Source: a bacterium (GTDB lineage Bacteria; UBP14; UBA6098; B30-G16). Taken from it: a stretch of DNA of 5,446 bases. Positions within the stretch are counted from its first letter, which is position 1, and each line of letters opens with the position of its first letter. This document shows, in pieces, positions 1-5,446 of the stretch. The stretch covers positions 1-5,446 of the forward strand of contig JALTEE010000475.1 in the NCBI GenBank assembly GCA_027007865.1, written 5' to 3'. The notes beneath the pieces are model-generated. The model saw nothing but the letters and a program-made list of their open reading frames with translations, made no database searches and was not told the DNA's origin. The translations under genes were made by a program, and so were the position numbers.

Positions 1-6
1 CCTATC

Positions 7-138
7 TTACTTCGATAACATTACATTAACATAGACAACATTGATATCAACAAGTTCGTCATCAGAGCAAACGTCTAATATTTTATCAAAACATTTTTGT
101 ATATTGGCAATATCCCAATTATACCTCTCAACTCGCAC
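7..138 (-). CDS. Possible small protein or gene remnant, 43 codons
   Basis: A weak call. A frame starting at GTG (138-136) and ending at TAA (9-7) encodes RVERYNWDIANIQKCFDKIL and so on, ending VNVMLSK. It begins 34 bases after the FN3 gene stop. The amino acid make-up is protein-like (balanced charged and hydrophobic residues, a possible helix IANIQKCFDKIL, then a beta-like VDINVVYVNVML). An AGGA lies only four bases before the GTG, which is a poor spacing, and the frame is closed upstream by TAA at 162-160. It could be a real small gene, the remnant of a longer one, or chance in AT-rich DNA. An overlapping ATG (140-138) opens only 21 codons in another frame. Confidence 0.22.
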   Translation of the reverse strand: MRVERYNWDIANIQKCFDKILDVCSDDELVDINVVYVNVMLSK

Positions 139-172
139 ATCTTCCTGTCTATTTATGCCTTATGTTTTCGCT

Positions 173-2113
173 TTACTTCTTTCGCCACGATTTAGTTCCC
201 GCATTTGTGTAAATACGAACAGGTGAAGCCTTCGAATTTGTGGTATCCACAAGGTCTGCGGCGCCGATTTTATCATCTTTATTCACGACCTTGACAACCA
301 CGCCAGCAGGAGCATCTCTCGCCGCTATTATTCGAAGACTGTCAACCTTGCTGAGATTTCCGTCCCAGACGCTGATGTATCCGAGAATACATTGGTTTGG
401 AGTTACATTATCTGTGTTCGATGGATTACTTTCGCCAGAACCACCGCAGGACGGTGTCACATAAGCAACGACATATCTCGTATATGTTTGCTCTGCGTGA
501 AGGTCATATTCTGTCCAACTCGTCACATTCGAATCTACAGTCCCCTGAAGAACATCAGAATCATCGTATATTCTGAATCCTTCCTCATTGGAGGAATTAT
601 CCGTCCATGTCCATGTCGCAGTGCTGCAATTAACAGCAGTTCCTGAAAATCCGGTAGGTGCTTCGGATGGAGGAATGCCACCGCCTTTCCATTGCACTGT
701 ATTCCCCGGGTCGTAGTCGTAAGATTCACCCCAAAGGTCTCCGCTGCCTCCATTACAACCGATATTCCCCGAATAAGAACTGCTACGATAGATATTGTAT
801 GTCGGTCCATCATTTTCAAAATCAACGCAACTCCACCAGAGCGTGTCGTCGGAGTCGGTGTCTATCAGATTGAAATTATATGTTATGTATTGTCCGTCAG
901 ATTGACCATATCGAAATGTGGAATAGGAAAGTTCATTGTAGTCGTAGCTGCTTTCACCACGATTATAATCATCAAGGACTTGCATTCCACTCGTATTAAG
1001 ATATTCAAAATAAACCCTATATGTCTCACTTGTTGTCTTGTTTATGCCGTGATTTAAAATTAAACTATAGTATCCCGAGCCATAGTGAGTTACATATCCG
1101 CCAGAGTTCCAGAAATCGGGGTAAGTTCCGCCGTGAAATTCCCATTTACTGCCGATGCTGTATGTAAACGGATTAGCATCGAAATAGCCTGCATCGTGAA
1201 CATCAAGGTATGTGTAGTTATACGAGCCCGATGCACCTTCATATACATCCCAATTGTTTCTGACTGTGACATTGTTCAAATCTATTTCGTGCCCGCCACC
1301 ATCGAGTGGAAGATAAATTTCGAAATTATATACATCGAAATTTCCACCCTGTCCGCTGCCGTAGTCGTGGTCTGTTAGTGAGGGGTCGAAGTAATATGAG
1401 CCATCTCTTCTTTTACCTAATATAAATGTTCCTCCTGTCATAGTTATATTGCAGTATTTATCTAAATAGACAAAACTCGCATATACGGTTCCACCCGATG
1501 CGGTGAAAGTGGCATCATTCCCCGAACCTCCATTGCTGACATCGAATTCCTCTGCATCCAATATTCCTCCGCCTGTCATCGTCACATCATCTCTATCGGC
1601 ATACAATTCGATAGTATAAGCATTGATGATGTAGCCTCCACTCGGCACATAAACATTGAAATTCGTGCCGCTCTCCCTGTTTTCGAAATTAACATCGTTG
1701 TCGTTAGCATCCAAAGTTCCATTTATGTGGACAGTCATATCGCAGCTGGGGTCGTCGGTTTCAAATTGGGCATAGGAGTTCAAAGTTAGAGTATCTCCGC
1801 TGTTGATTGTGAAATTTATATCACAGGAATTATAATTATAGTCCTCTTCAGCTCTAACATATAATCGATTGCAACTGGCATTCGCCGTAACAGTGATTGT
1901 CCAACTTCCGCTCGTGACATAATCATATGGGTCAATGTAAGCATCATCGCTTGATGTCGGGACACCGTCGGGGTCCCAGTTGGCTGCGTTGTTCCATGTG
2001 GTGTCCGCTCCTCCACCGGCATCCCAGTAATATGTAGTGCCGTAAAGCGGGTTGAGGAAAAGCACGGAAAGCAAAACTATCGCCAATGGATAAAATTCGG
2101 CTGCACGGTTCAT
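173..2113 (-). CDS. Secreted beta-rich protein with NW-type N-terminal module and FN3 domain
   Basis: 646 residues, complete, with a strong Shine-Dalgarno site. Residues 1-25 look like a signal peptide (hydrophobic core LAIVLLSVLFL, probable cleavage near YG/TT). Residues 26-62 match the common start of secreted beta-helix and adhesin proteins: WDAGGGADTTWNNAANWD...VPTSSDDAYID. Residues 63-480 are Asn, Asp, Gly, Tyr and Thr rich with many short beta-strand turns (ITMTGGTFILG, VTMTGGGILDAEE, LNNVTVRNNW) and probably form a beta-helix or beta-sandwich; this ends with DYDPGNTVQWKGG. Residues 481-571 are a fibronectin type III domain (APTGFSGT, WTWTDNSSNEEGFRIYD, YVVAYV). Residues 576-646 form a short tail containing SLRIIAARDAPAGVVVKVV and ASPVRIYTNAGTKSWRK that I cannot assign. 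There is no type A sorting domain, unlike the upstream gene. No catalytic motif is seen. A surface or adhesion role is inferred. About nine Cys occur in the mature part, compatible with an exported protein. Confidence 0.88.
   Translation of the reverse strand: MNRAAEFYPLAIVLLSVLFLNPLYGTTYYWDAGGGADTTWNNAANWDPDGVPTSSDDAYIDPYDYVTSGSWTITVTANASCNRLYVRAEEDYNYNSCDINFTINSGDTLTLNSYAQFETDDPSCDMTVHINGTLDANDNDVNFENRESGTNFNVYVPSGGYIINAYTIELYADRDDVTMTGGGILDAEEFDVSNGGSGNDATFTASGGTVYASFVYLDKYCNITMTGGTFILGKRRDGSYYFDPSLTDHDYGSGQGGNFDVYNFEIYLPLDGGGHEIDLNNVTVRNNWDVYEGASGSYNYTYLDVHDAGYFDANPFTYSIGSKWEFHGGTYPDFWNSGGYVTHYGSGYYSLILNHGINKTTSETYRVYFEYLNTSGMQVLDDYNRGESSYDYNELSYSTFRYGQSDGQYITYNFNLIDTDSDDTLWWSCVDFENDGPTYNIYRSSSYSGNIGCNGGSGDLWGESYDYDPGNTVQWKGGGIPPSEAPTGFSGTAVNCSTATWTWTDNSSNEEGFRIYDDSDVLQGTVDSNVTSWTEYDLHAEQTYTRYVVAYVTPSCGGSGESNPSNTDNVTPNQCILGYISVWDGNLSKVDSLRIIAARDAPAGVVVKVVNKDDKIGAADLVDTTNSKASPVRIYTNAGTKSWRKK
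401..673 (-). other. Fibronectin type III domain coding segment
   Basis: This segment encodes residues 481-571 of the FN3 protein. It shows the expected order: Pro-rich entry with APTGFSGTAV, a Trp-centred strand TATWTWTDNSSNEEGF, RIYDDSDV, a TSWTEYDLHAEQTY turn and YVVAYV. This WTDNSSNEEGF version is typical of secreted multi-domain bacterial proteins. It probably serves as a spacer or binding module between the beta-rich body and the C-terminal tail. Confidence 0.8.
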
Positions 2114-2117
2114 TTTT

Positions 2118-2125
2118 CCCCTCCT
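2118..2125 (-). promoter_or_regulatory. Shine-Dalgarno site of the FN3 gene, overlapping the propeller stop codon
   Basis: The minus strand reads TAGGAGGGGAAAAATG. The TAG is the propeller gene stop (2126-2124), AGGAGGGG is a near-ideal ribosome site sharing its first two bases with that stop, and the ATG (2113-2111) is the FN3 gene start. The overlap points to translational coupling and to a shared transcript. Confidence 0.88.
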
Positions 2126-3572
2126 ATTTCAAATAGACAATTCTCTTGGTGCATACCATCGAAGTCGCCTGTTGTGCTATAGTTGCACGGACAAAGTATA
2201 TTCCGCTGGAGACGGATTTGTCTGGCTGCCAAATAACCATCTGCCCCACTACGGAGGGATAGCAATTTGCAACAATATTCCCCCGCAAATCGTATATTGC
2301 AACAGTTACGGGCGCAGCGAGCGACGCCCCTACAATTTCGATTTTGCACGATGAGTTGAAAGGATTTGGATAAGCATTCATAGATATGTTTTTCGGTTTG
2401 TTCCCTATATGTTCTCTTATATCAGTCAATCCCAAAGTATCCGTTCGCAAAAGATAGATGTCATTACTTCCGAACCAAGCGGCGGAAGTATTTCCTGCGA
2501 TAATCATACCTGCACCATCATTCGTGCTACATATAGAAACTCCGGCATCGGTGGTGCTATCCGAGCCATATATTCTCGACCACATTTCGCTGCCATCTGT
2601 ATCTGAAACCGCCAGAACAAAAAGATTTTGAGAAATGCTATCGGTAGTATATCCGACAAATGCAACTTTCTCGGGACTAATTGTCAAAGCATCACAGGAG
2701 ATATCGATATTTCCCGCTCCATAAGTTATGCTTCCAATCGTATCGCCATCCGAATTGATTCTCACCATCCAAGCATCTTTACCCTCAGCGCCGAACGATG
2801 ATGTCGCACCTGCAATAGCATAGCCGTCGTCGATAGCAGTTATGCCATATCCTTCATCGTAGCTCGAACCGCCATAGGTTTTCGTCCATAGTGTATCGCC
2901 AAAAATGTTCATCTTCACAATCCACAAATCCTCGTCGTATGTCGAAATTCCATAATATCCAACAAGATAGAATTCATCGGGATTTTCGATAGATTGAGTA
3001 AGGGCGATAGCATCGTCCCATTCATCTCCGCCGAATGTTTTTGTCCACAATGTATCGCCATCGTTATTCAAACACAGAACCCACGCATCGTGATTCTCGG
3101 TTTCGGTATATCCCACAACTATTATATTTCCCGAAGACGACAATTTTATAACATCGTTCGCTTCCTGATAATCGCCGAGAGCATAGGTTCGAGACCACAG
3201 GATATTTCCATTTTCGTCGAGTTTCACGATATAGAAATCTTCTCCGCCGCCGGCTGGAACGGATTGGTAGCCGACAGCAATATATCCCGAATCGAGAGCG
3301 ACAATCGAATTTAGCCATTGTCCTTCATCAATAGCATTTGTTTGTGTCCATACAATTTCGCCTGCCTCGTCAATTTTCATAACGAGTATATCGGGATAGC
3401 CGTCGGCGGAATAGGAATATGTATATCCTGCTACGATATAGCCGCCATCGATTGCTGGGATTATTTTCTCGGCATAATCGCCATCGCCGAAATCGTAAGT
3501 TTGTTCCCAACCCGCCGATGAAATTCCGAACGCTAAAAAAATAGCGAAAACAACAAAAATAATGTTTCTCAT
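2124..3572 (-). CDS. Secreted seven-repeat beta-propeller protein with type A (T9SS) sorting domain
   Basis: 482 residues from the ATG at 3572-3570, chosen over the in-frame GTG at 3647 because of the GGGAG site and the signal peptide MRNIIFVVFAIFLAFGISSA (probable cleavage after A20). Residues 22-381 hold seven repeats of about 50 residues, roughly W/T-x-T-[YF]-G-[GD]...DGGYIVAGYT...D-hydrophobic-K-[LI]-D-x-G-x-x-[LI]-W. They begin near 22, 78, 129, 179, 232, 283 and 334. Seven units fit a seven-bladed propeller, and the N-terminal GWEQTY strand could close the ring with the last blade. After a linker (382-397), residues 398-482 form a type A sorting domain: AYPNPFNSS, IYDLRGNIV, SGIYFVRA and the end KRIVYLK. 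Known biology of that domain: it directs export by the type IX system and is removed or used for anchoring. Ligand or activity is unknown; it may be a binding or structural protein. Blade 5 lacks the conserved Trp (DGDTIGSI). It is coupled to the downstream FN3 gene. Confidence 0.9.
   Translation of the reverse strand: MRNIIFVVFAIFLAFGISSAGWEQTYDFGDGDYAEKIIPAIDGGYIVAGYTYSYSADGYPDILVMKIDEAGEIVWTQTNAIDEGQWLNSIVALDSGYIAVGYQSVPAGGGEDFYIVKLDENGNILWSRTYALGDYQEANDVIKLSSSGNIIVVGYTETENHDAWVLCLNNDGDTLWTKTFGGDEWDDAIALTQSIENPDEFYLVGYYGISTYDEDLWIVKMNIFGDTLWTKTYGGSSYDEGYGITAIDDGYAIAGATSSFGAEGKDAWMVRINSDGDTIGSITYGAGNIDISCDALTISPEKVAFVGYTTDSISQNLFVLAVSDTDGSEMWSRIYGSDSTTDAGVSICSTNDGAGMIIAGNTSAAWFGSNDIYLLRTDTLGLTDIREHIGNKPKNISMNAYPNPFNSSCKIEIVGASLAAPVTVAIYDLRGNIVANCYPSVVGQMVIWQPDKSVSSGIYFVRATIAQQATSMVCTKRIVYLK
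2310..2336. repeat. Short GC-rich palindrome-like element inside the propeller gene
   Basis: A GC-rich island in a more AT-rich gene. On the minus strand it reads GTAGGGGCGTCGCTCGCTG followed by CGCCC, an imperfect inverted repeat with GGGCG/CGCCC arms. It encodes residues 414-421 (V-G-A-S-L-A-A-P) in the sorting domain, between the first strand and the IYDLRGN strand. From memory it resembles small dispersed GTAGGGGC-type palindromes found in many bacterial genomes. Only one copy is in the window, so its being a repeat is inferred. Confidence 0.35.
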
Positions 3573-3580
3573 AGTTGCAT

Positions 3581-3585
3581 CTCCC
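3581..3585 (-). promoter_or_regulatory. Shine-Dalgarno site of the propeller gene
   Basis: GGGAG on the minus strand sits eight bases before the ATG at 3572-3570. This is what decides the start: the ATG is followed at once by a classic signal peptide. The site lies immediately downstream of the T tract of the intergenic hairpin and can pair with part of that hairpin (CUCGCC) in an alternative fold. Confidence 0.75.
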
Positions 3586-3588
3586 AGT

Positions 3589-3652
3589 AAAAAGGGCGAG
3601 GGGTAGTCGCTTGGAGGGGGGAACCTTTTTTCACTGACTACCCCCACACGCC
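3589..3652 (-). terminator. Strong intergenic hairpin, probable intrinsic terminator of the fibre gene
   Basis: Read on the minus strand, GGGGTAGTC (3644-3636) pairs perfectly with GACTACCCC (3608-3600) around a 27-base loop. An outer GGCG/CGCC pair (3652-3649 with 3598-3595) extends the stem across a 4x1 internal loop. The right arm is followed directly by C and five T (3593-3589). The left arm begins 10 bases after the fibre gene stop. This layout fits a Rho-independent terminator. The loop is long and the T tract short, so an attenuator or other regulatory hairpin upstream of the next gene is an alternative. Confidence 0.6.
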
Positions 3653-3653
3653 A

Positions 3654-3659
3654 CTCCTT
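3654..3659 (-). promoter_or_regulatory. Shine-Dalgarno-like AAGGAG before an upstream in-frame GTG
   Basis: The minus strand reads AAGGAG, then six bases, then GTG at 3647-3645. That GTG is in frame with the propeller gene and would add 25 residues (MGVVSEKRFPPPSDY and on) before its signal peptide. The site lies just after the fibre gene stop and just before the hairpin arm. I do not take this as the main start, because the extension would place a Pro-rich segment before the signal peptide. Initiation here could still matter as a leader. Confidence 0.3.
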
Positions 3660-3662
3660 TTA

Positions 3663-5446
3663 TCATAAATCTGTTCTATACCAAATTTGTCCCGGCTGCG
3701 GACTTGCTGGGTCGGATGTCCTGTTTTCTATACGCATATTCTTTATTTGATTTCCGTTGAGTTCGATATTTCCATTAACATCGAGTTTTTCTCCCGGGCT
3801 ACCCGTCCCAATGCCGAGCCTGCTGTTCGTGTTGTCCCAGTATAGACTCTCGCTCGATGTAATCGAATTATCGCCGTTGAAGAATGCTACCTGCGTTGCC
3901 GTGCCGCTACCCGTGATGTTCCCGCTGGCAAGAGCATATCTACCATCGAGGTTGGCCGTAATTGGCGATGTGCCGGCATTTTGCGTGAGACTCAAATCGC
4001 CTGTGCCCGTGTTGAATGTGAGCCCAGTAACAACCTCATTGCCAACCACACTATCCGCATCATCGACAGCATCCGTGCCGCCTATATTGTGGAAATCGTT
4101 CGAGCAGGCATTCTGGACATCCGCAAGTGTAACATCATCCGCCTCGTTGTCGATTGTGACATACCTCGTCTCGCCCGCCTCTGTGATTTCCAGCGAATCG
4201 TTGGAGTCGGTCCATGTAAAACTAGTAATCAGCTCATTGCTATTGCTCAAATCTCCCGTATTCGTAACTACGAGAGTATCGCCCGTCAGCGAAAGCGAAA
4301 TACCGCTTCCTGCCTTCATACCCGCATCATCGGAACTGCCCTCGATATCTATAAGATAAGGTCCCGTGCCAGACCAAGACAGCGTCTGGTCATCCGTGCC
4401 CGTAGCATTGTCCACCGCCTGCCACTCCCCCGCTGTATTGTTCCAAGCAAGAACCTGCCCGTCTGTCGGCGAAGCATTCACATTGCTTAAATCGTTTATT
4501 ACATTGTCCGAAAGGTCATCCGCCTCGTTGTCGATTGTAGTTGTTAAATCAGAAAGCGAACCTGTGCGAGTTAAAGTCAAGGTATTAGTGCCATCATTGA
4601 AAGATACACCATCTACATAATTATCATTTATATCGCTCATCAATGCCACTGTCCCGCTGGCATCGGGAAATGTGATTGTTCTGGCGGCTGTCGGGTCGGT
4701 AAATTGAAGTGCAGTGTTGAAGCTGCTTCCATTGAATACTATCTGGTTATCAATATTAAGGTCATGGAATGGATTGGCATCTGTTCCGACATCGTTTGTT
4801 CCGCCGGCATTGACAAGCGAACCATAAAACCATGTGCTCTGGTCGCCACCCGTGAATTGAACAATATTACTCGTTCCATCGGCAGCAATGATATAAAGAT
4901 TGTTACCGTTTGTTCCCGCATCATTTTTACCGAGTGTCATAATCATATCGTTTGTAGCGTTTCTCGGAGTAATCCATTCTTGGTCGGTGCCATCGCTGTT
5001 TTTCATATAGAATTGCTGGTTGTTGTTCATATATACATTGCCCGCAGTCCAGCTATTTCCGTTGCTGCCATCGATATTCATAACATCGGAGCCACTTTCC
5101 TGAATATGAAATCCGCCATCAAGATATAAATCGTTTGCGAACCAAATATTGCCCGTTGGCGAAATATTTCCACGCTCCGTTCCAGCGGTGAAAAAGCGGA
5201 TGTAATCCTCATTCGCAGCATTTTCGGTTGTTACACGAGTATTATTATCCGCATCGTGAATGTTGTCGGTTGCTCCGCCTCCACCGCCAACCCCAACATT
5301 TATCCAACTCGACGAGCCGGCATCATAAAGTTTTAGTGTATCTGGTTCTCCATCTGCGGTTTTAACATACAAAGCGCCAGCTCCCCAAGTTCCAGAAGGG
5401 TTGTCTGTCCCATCGGGAATTTTCACTGCGCCACCATTAAAATATC
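3663..5446 (-). CDS. Phage tail-fibre-like surface fibre protein, 5' end outside window
   Basis: Partial gene: the frame is open to the window edge (codons for Y-F-N-G-G-A precede the GTG at 5424-5426), so that GTG is not accepted as the start. About 593 residues are visible; numbering here begins at that GTG. The protein is rich in G, N, D, T and S and has almost no Cys. Recognisable pieces are an N-terminal segment VKIPDGTDNPSGTW...LKLYDAGSSSWINVG (1-45), a Gly run (46-51), DPTAARTITFPDASGTVAL (244-262), DLSNVNASPTDGQVLAWN (312-329), three related beta motifs near 267-304, 395-432 and 462-499 ending in DNEADD or DGRYAL, the trimeric-fibre motif RLGIGTGSPGEKLDVNGN (536-553), and PASPQPGQIWYRTDL at the end. 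Such motifs are known from phage tail fibres and from bacterial 'tail fiber domain' surface proteins. No S74 chaperone domain or sorting domain is present. It ends with tandem TGA TAA. A role as a trimeric surface fibre or adhesin is inferred. A prophage origin is possible but has no support from neighbours. Confidence 0.85.
   Translation of the reverse strand, partial: YFNGGAVKIPDGTDNPSGTWGAGALYVKTADGEPDTLKLYDAGSSSWINVGVGGGGGATDNIHDADNNTRVTTENAANEDYIRFFTAGTERGNISPTGNIWFANDLYLDGGFHIQESGSDVMNIDGSNGNSWTAGNVYMNNNQQFYMKNSDGTDQEWITPRNATNDMIMTLGKNDAGTNGNNLYIIAADGTSNIVQFTGGDQSTWFYGSLVNAGGTNDVGTDANPFHDLNIDNQIVFNGSSFNTALQFTDPTAARTITFPDASGTVALMSDINDNYVDGVSFNDGTNTLTLTRTGSLSDLTTTIDNEADDLSDNVINDLSNVNASPTDGQVLAWNNTAGEWQAVDNATGTDDQTLSWSGTGPYLIDIEGSSDDAGMKAGSGISLSLTGDTLVVTNTGDLSNSNELITSFTWTDSNDSLEITEAGETRYVTIDNEADDVTLADVQNACSNDFHNIGGTDAVDDADSVVGNEVVTGLTFNTGTGDLSLTQNAGTSPITANLDGRYALASGNITGSGTATQVAFFNGDNSITSSESLYWDNTNSRLGIGTGSPGEKLDVNGNIELNGNQIKNMRIENRTSDPASPQPGQIWYRTDL
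4135..4157. repeat. 23-base direct repeat, copy B, in fibre gene
   Basis: Exact second copy of 4516-4538, again coding T-I-D-N-E-A-D-D. The sequence around the two copies has diverged (LSDNVIND after one, VTLADVQNA after the other), so only this core has stayed identical. Confidence 0.85.
4516..4538. repeat. 23-base direct repeat, copy A, in fibre gene
   Basis: This is identical to 4135-4157 (plus-strand core CCGCCTCGTTGTCGATTGT). The two copies are 381 bases apart, exactly 127 codons, and both encode the segment T-I-D-N-E-A-D-D in the same frame. They mark the end of two copies of a roughly 38-residue beta motif. A duplicated protein module explains them better than a mobile element. Confidence 0.85.

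Noticed and set aside
101..113. Palindrome ATATTGGCAATAT as operator or terminator
   Set aside because: Only 6-base AT-rich arms, no T tract, no nearby promoter; expected by chance in AT-rich sequence.
1..172. Intrinsic terminator downstream of the FN3 gene
   Set aside because: I searched the minus strand after the TAA for a GC-rich stem with a T tract and found none; termination is probably further left or Rho-dependent.
692..1378. Plus-strand frames opposite the FN3 gene (692-1057, 1085-1378)
   Set aside because: Mirror-image translations of the Tyr/Asn/Asp-rich coding strand; the minus-strand gene has a start, ribosome site, signal peptide and FN3 domain.
3645..3647. GTG as main start of the propeller gene
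   Set aside because: Well-spaced AAGGAG, but the signal peptide would then begin 26 residues in, after a Pro-rich segment, and the reading crosses a strong hairpin. The ATG at 3572 has its own site. Kept only as a regulatory possibility.
3757..4359. 200-codon frame on the plus strand opposite the fibre gene
   Set aside because: It is a low-complexity Ser/Pro/Val/Leu shadow of the antisense frame of the fibre gene; no domain, no convincing ribosome site, and the opposite strand is clearly coding.
3981..5129. Further plus-strand frames opposite the fibre gene (3981-4490, 4366-4620, 4704-5129)
   Set aside because: Shadows of the Asp/Asn/Gly/Thr-rich minus-strand protein; the translations show no recognisable family features.
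5424..5426. GTG as start codon of the fibre gene
   Set aside because: No Shine-Dalgarno site precedes it, the frame stays open to the window edge, and the residues before it (F-N-G-G-A) continue the same Gly-rich pattern.
1..5446. CRISPR array, tRNA, rRNA, insertion sequence or defence genes
   Set aside because: No spaced repeats, no tRNA-like cloverleaf elements, no transposase or nuclease motifs; almost all of the window is accounted for by three exported proteins.

Overview
The window holds three large genes, all on the minus strand and all encoding secreted or surface proteins, plus about 170 bases of mostly non-coding sequence at the low-coordinate end. Transcription runs right to left. 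First comes a fibre-like protein resembling phage tail fibres, whose 5' end lies beyond the window (ends at 3663). Next is a signal-peptide protein made of seven propeller-type repeats with a C-terminal type A sorting domain (3572 to 2124). Last is a signal-peptide protein with an N-terminal NW-type beta module, a beta-rich body, a fibronectin type III domain and an unassigned C-terminal tail (2113 to 173). No enzyme, regulator, transposase, RNA gene or CRISPR array is visible.

The organism is probably an uncultured bacterium of the FCB group or a neighbouring candidate phylum of the Cloacimonadota or WOR-3 kind. This is inferred from the type A sorting domain (YPNPFN start, YDLRGN centre, KRIVYLK end), from the repeat type WTKTYGG...GYIVAGYT...LVKLD..G, and from the FN3 subtype WTWTDNSSNEEGFRIYD. 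Shine-Dalgarno sites are clear and the genetic code is standard. Base composition is moderate, roughly mid-40s percent GC by eye. No marker in the window fixes the phylum.

Layout: 1-172 is a mostly AT-rich downstream region with one weak 43-codon reading frame. 173-2113 is the FN3 protein. A 10-base gap follows, in which the Shine-Dalgarno site of the FN3 gene overlaps the stop codon of the propeller gene. 2124-3572 is the propeller gene. 3573-3662 is a 90-base intergenic region with a strong hairpin that looks like a terminator for the fibre gene; it also carries a second possible in-frame start for the propeller gene and could fold so as to mask that gene's Shine-Dalgarno site. 3663-5446 is the partial fibre gene.

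The two downstream genes are almost certainly cotranscribed and translationally coupled. The fibre gene may be a separate unit ending at the hairpin. The simplest reading is a cell-surface or extracellular cassette (adhesion, matrix or decoration) of outer-membrane bacteria. I see no convincing evidence of a new enzymatic or defence system. The points most worth a second look are the unassigned C-terminal tail of the FN3 protein, the intergenic hairpin, and a short GC-rich palindrome-like element embedded in the propeller gene.
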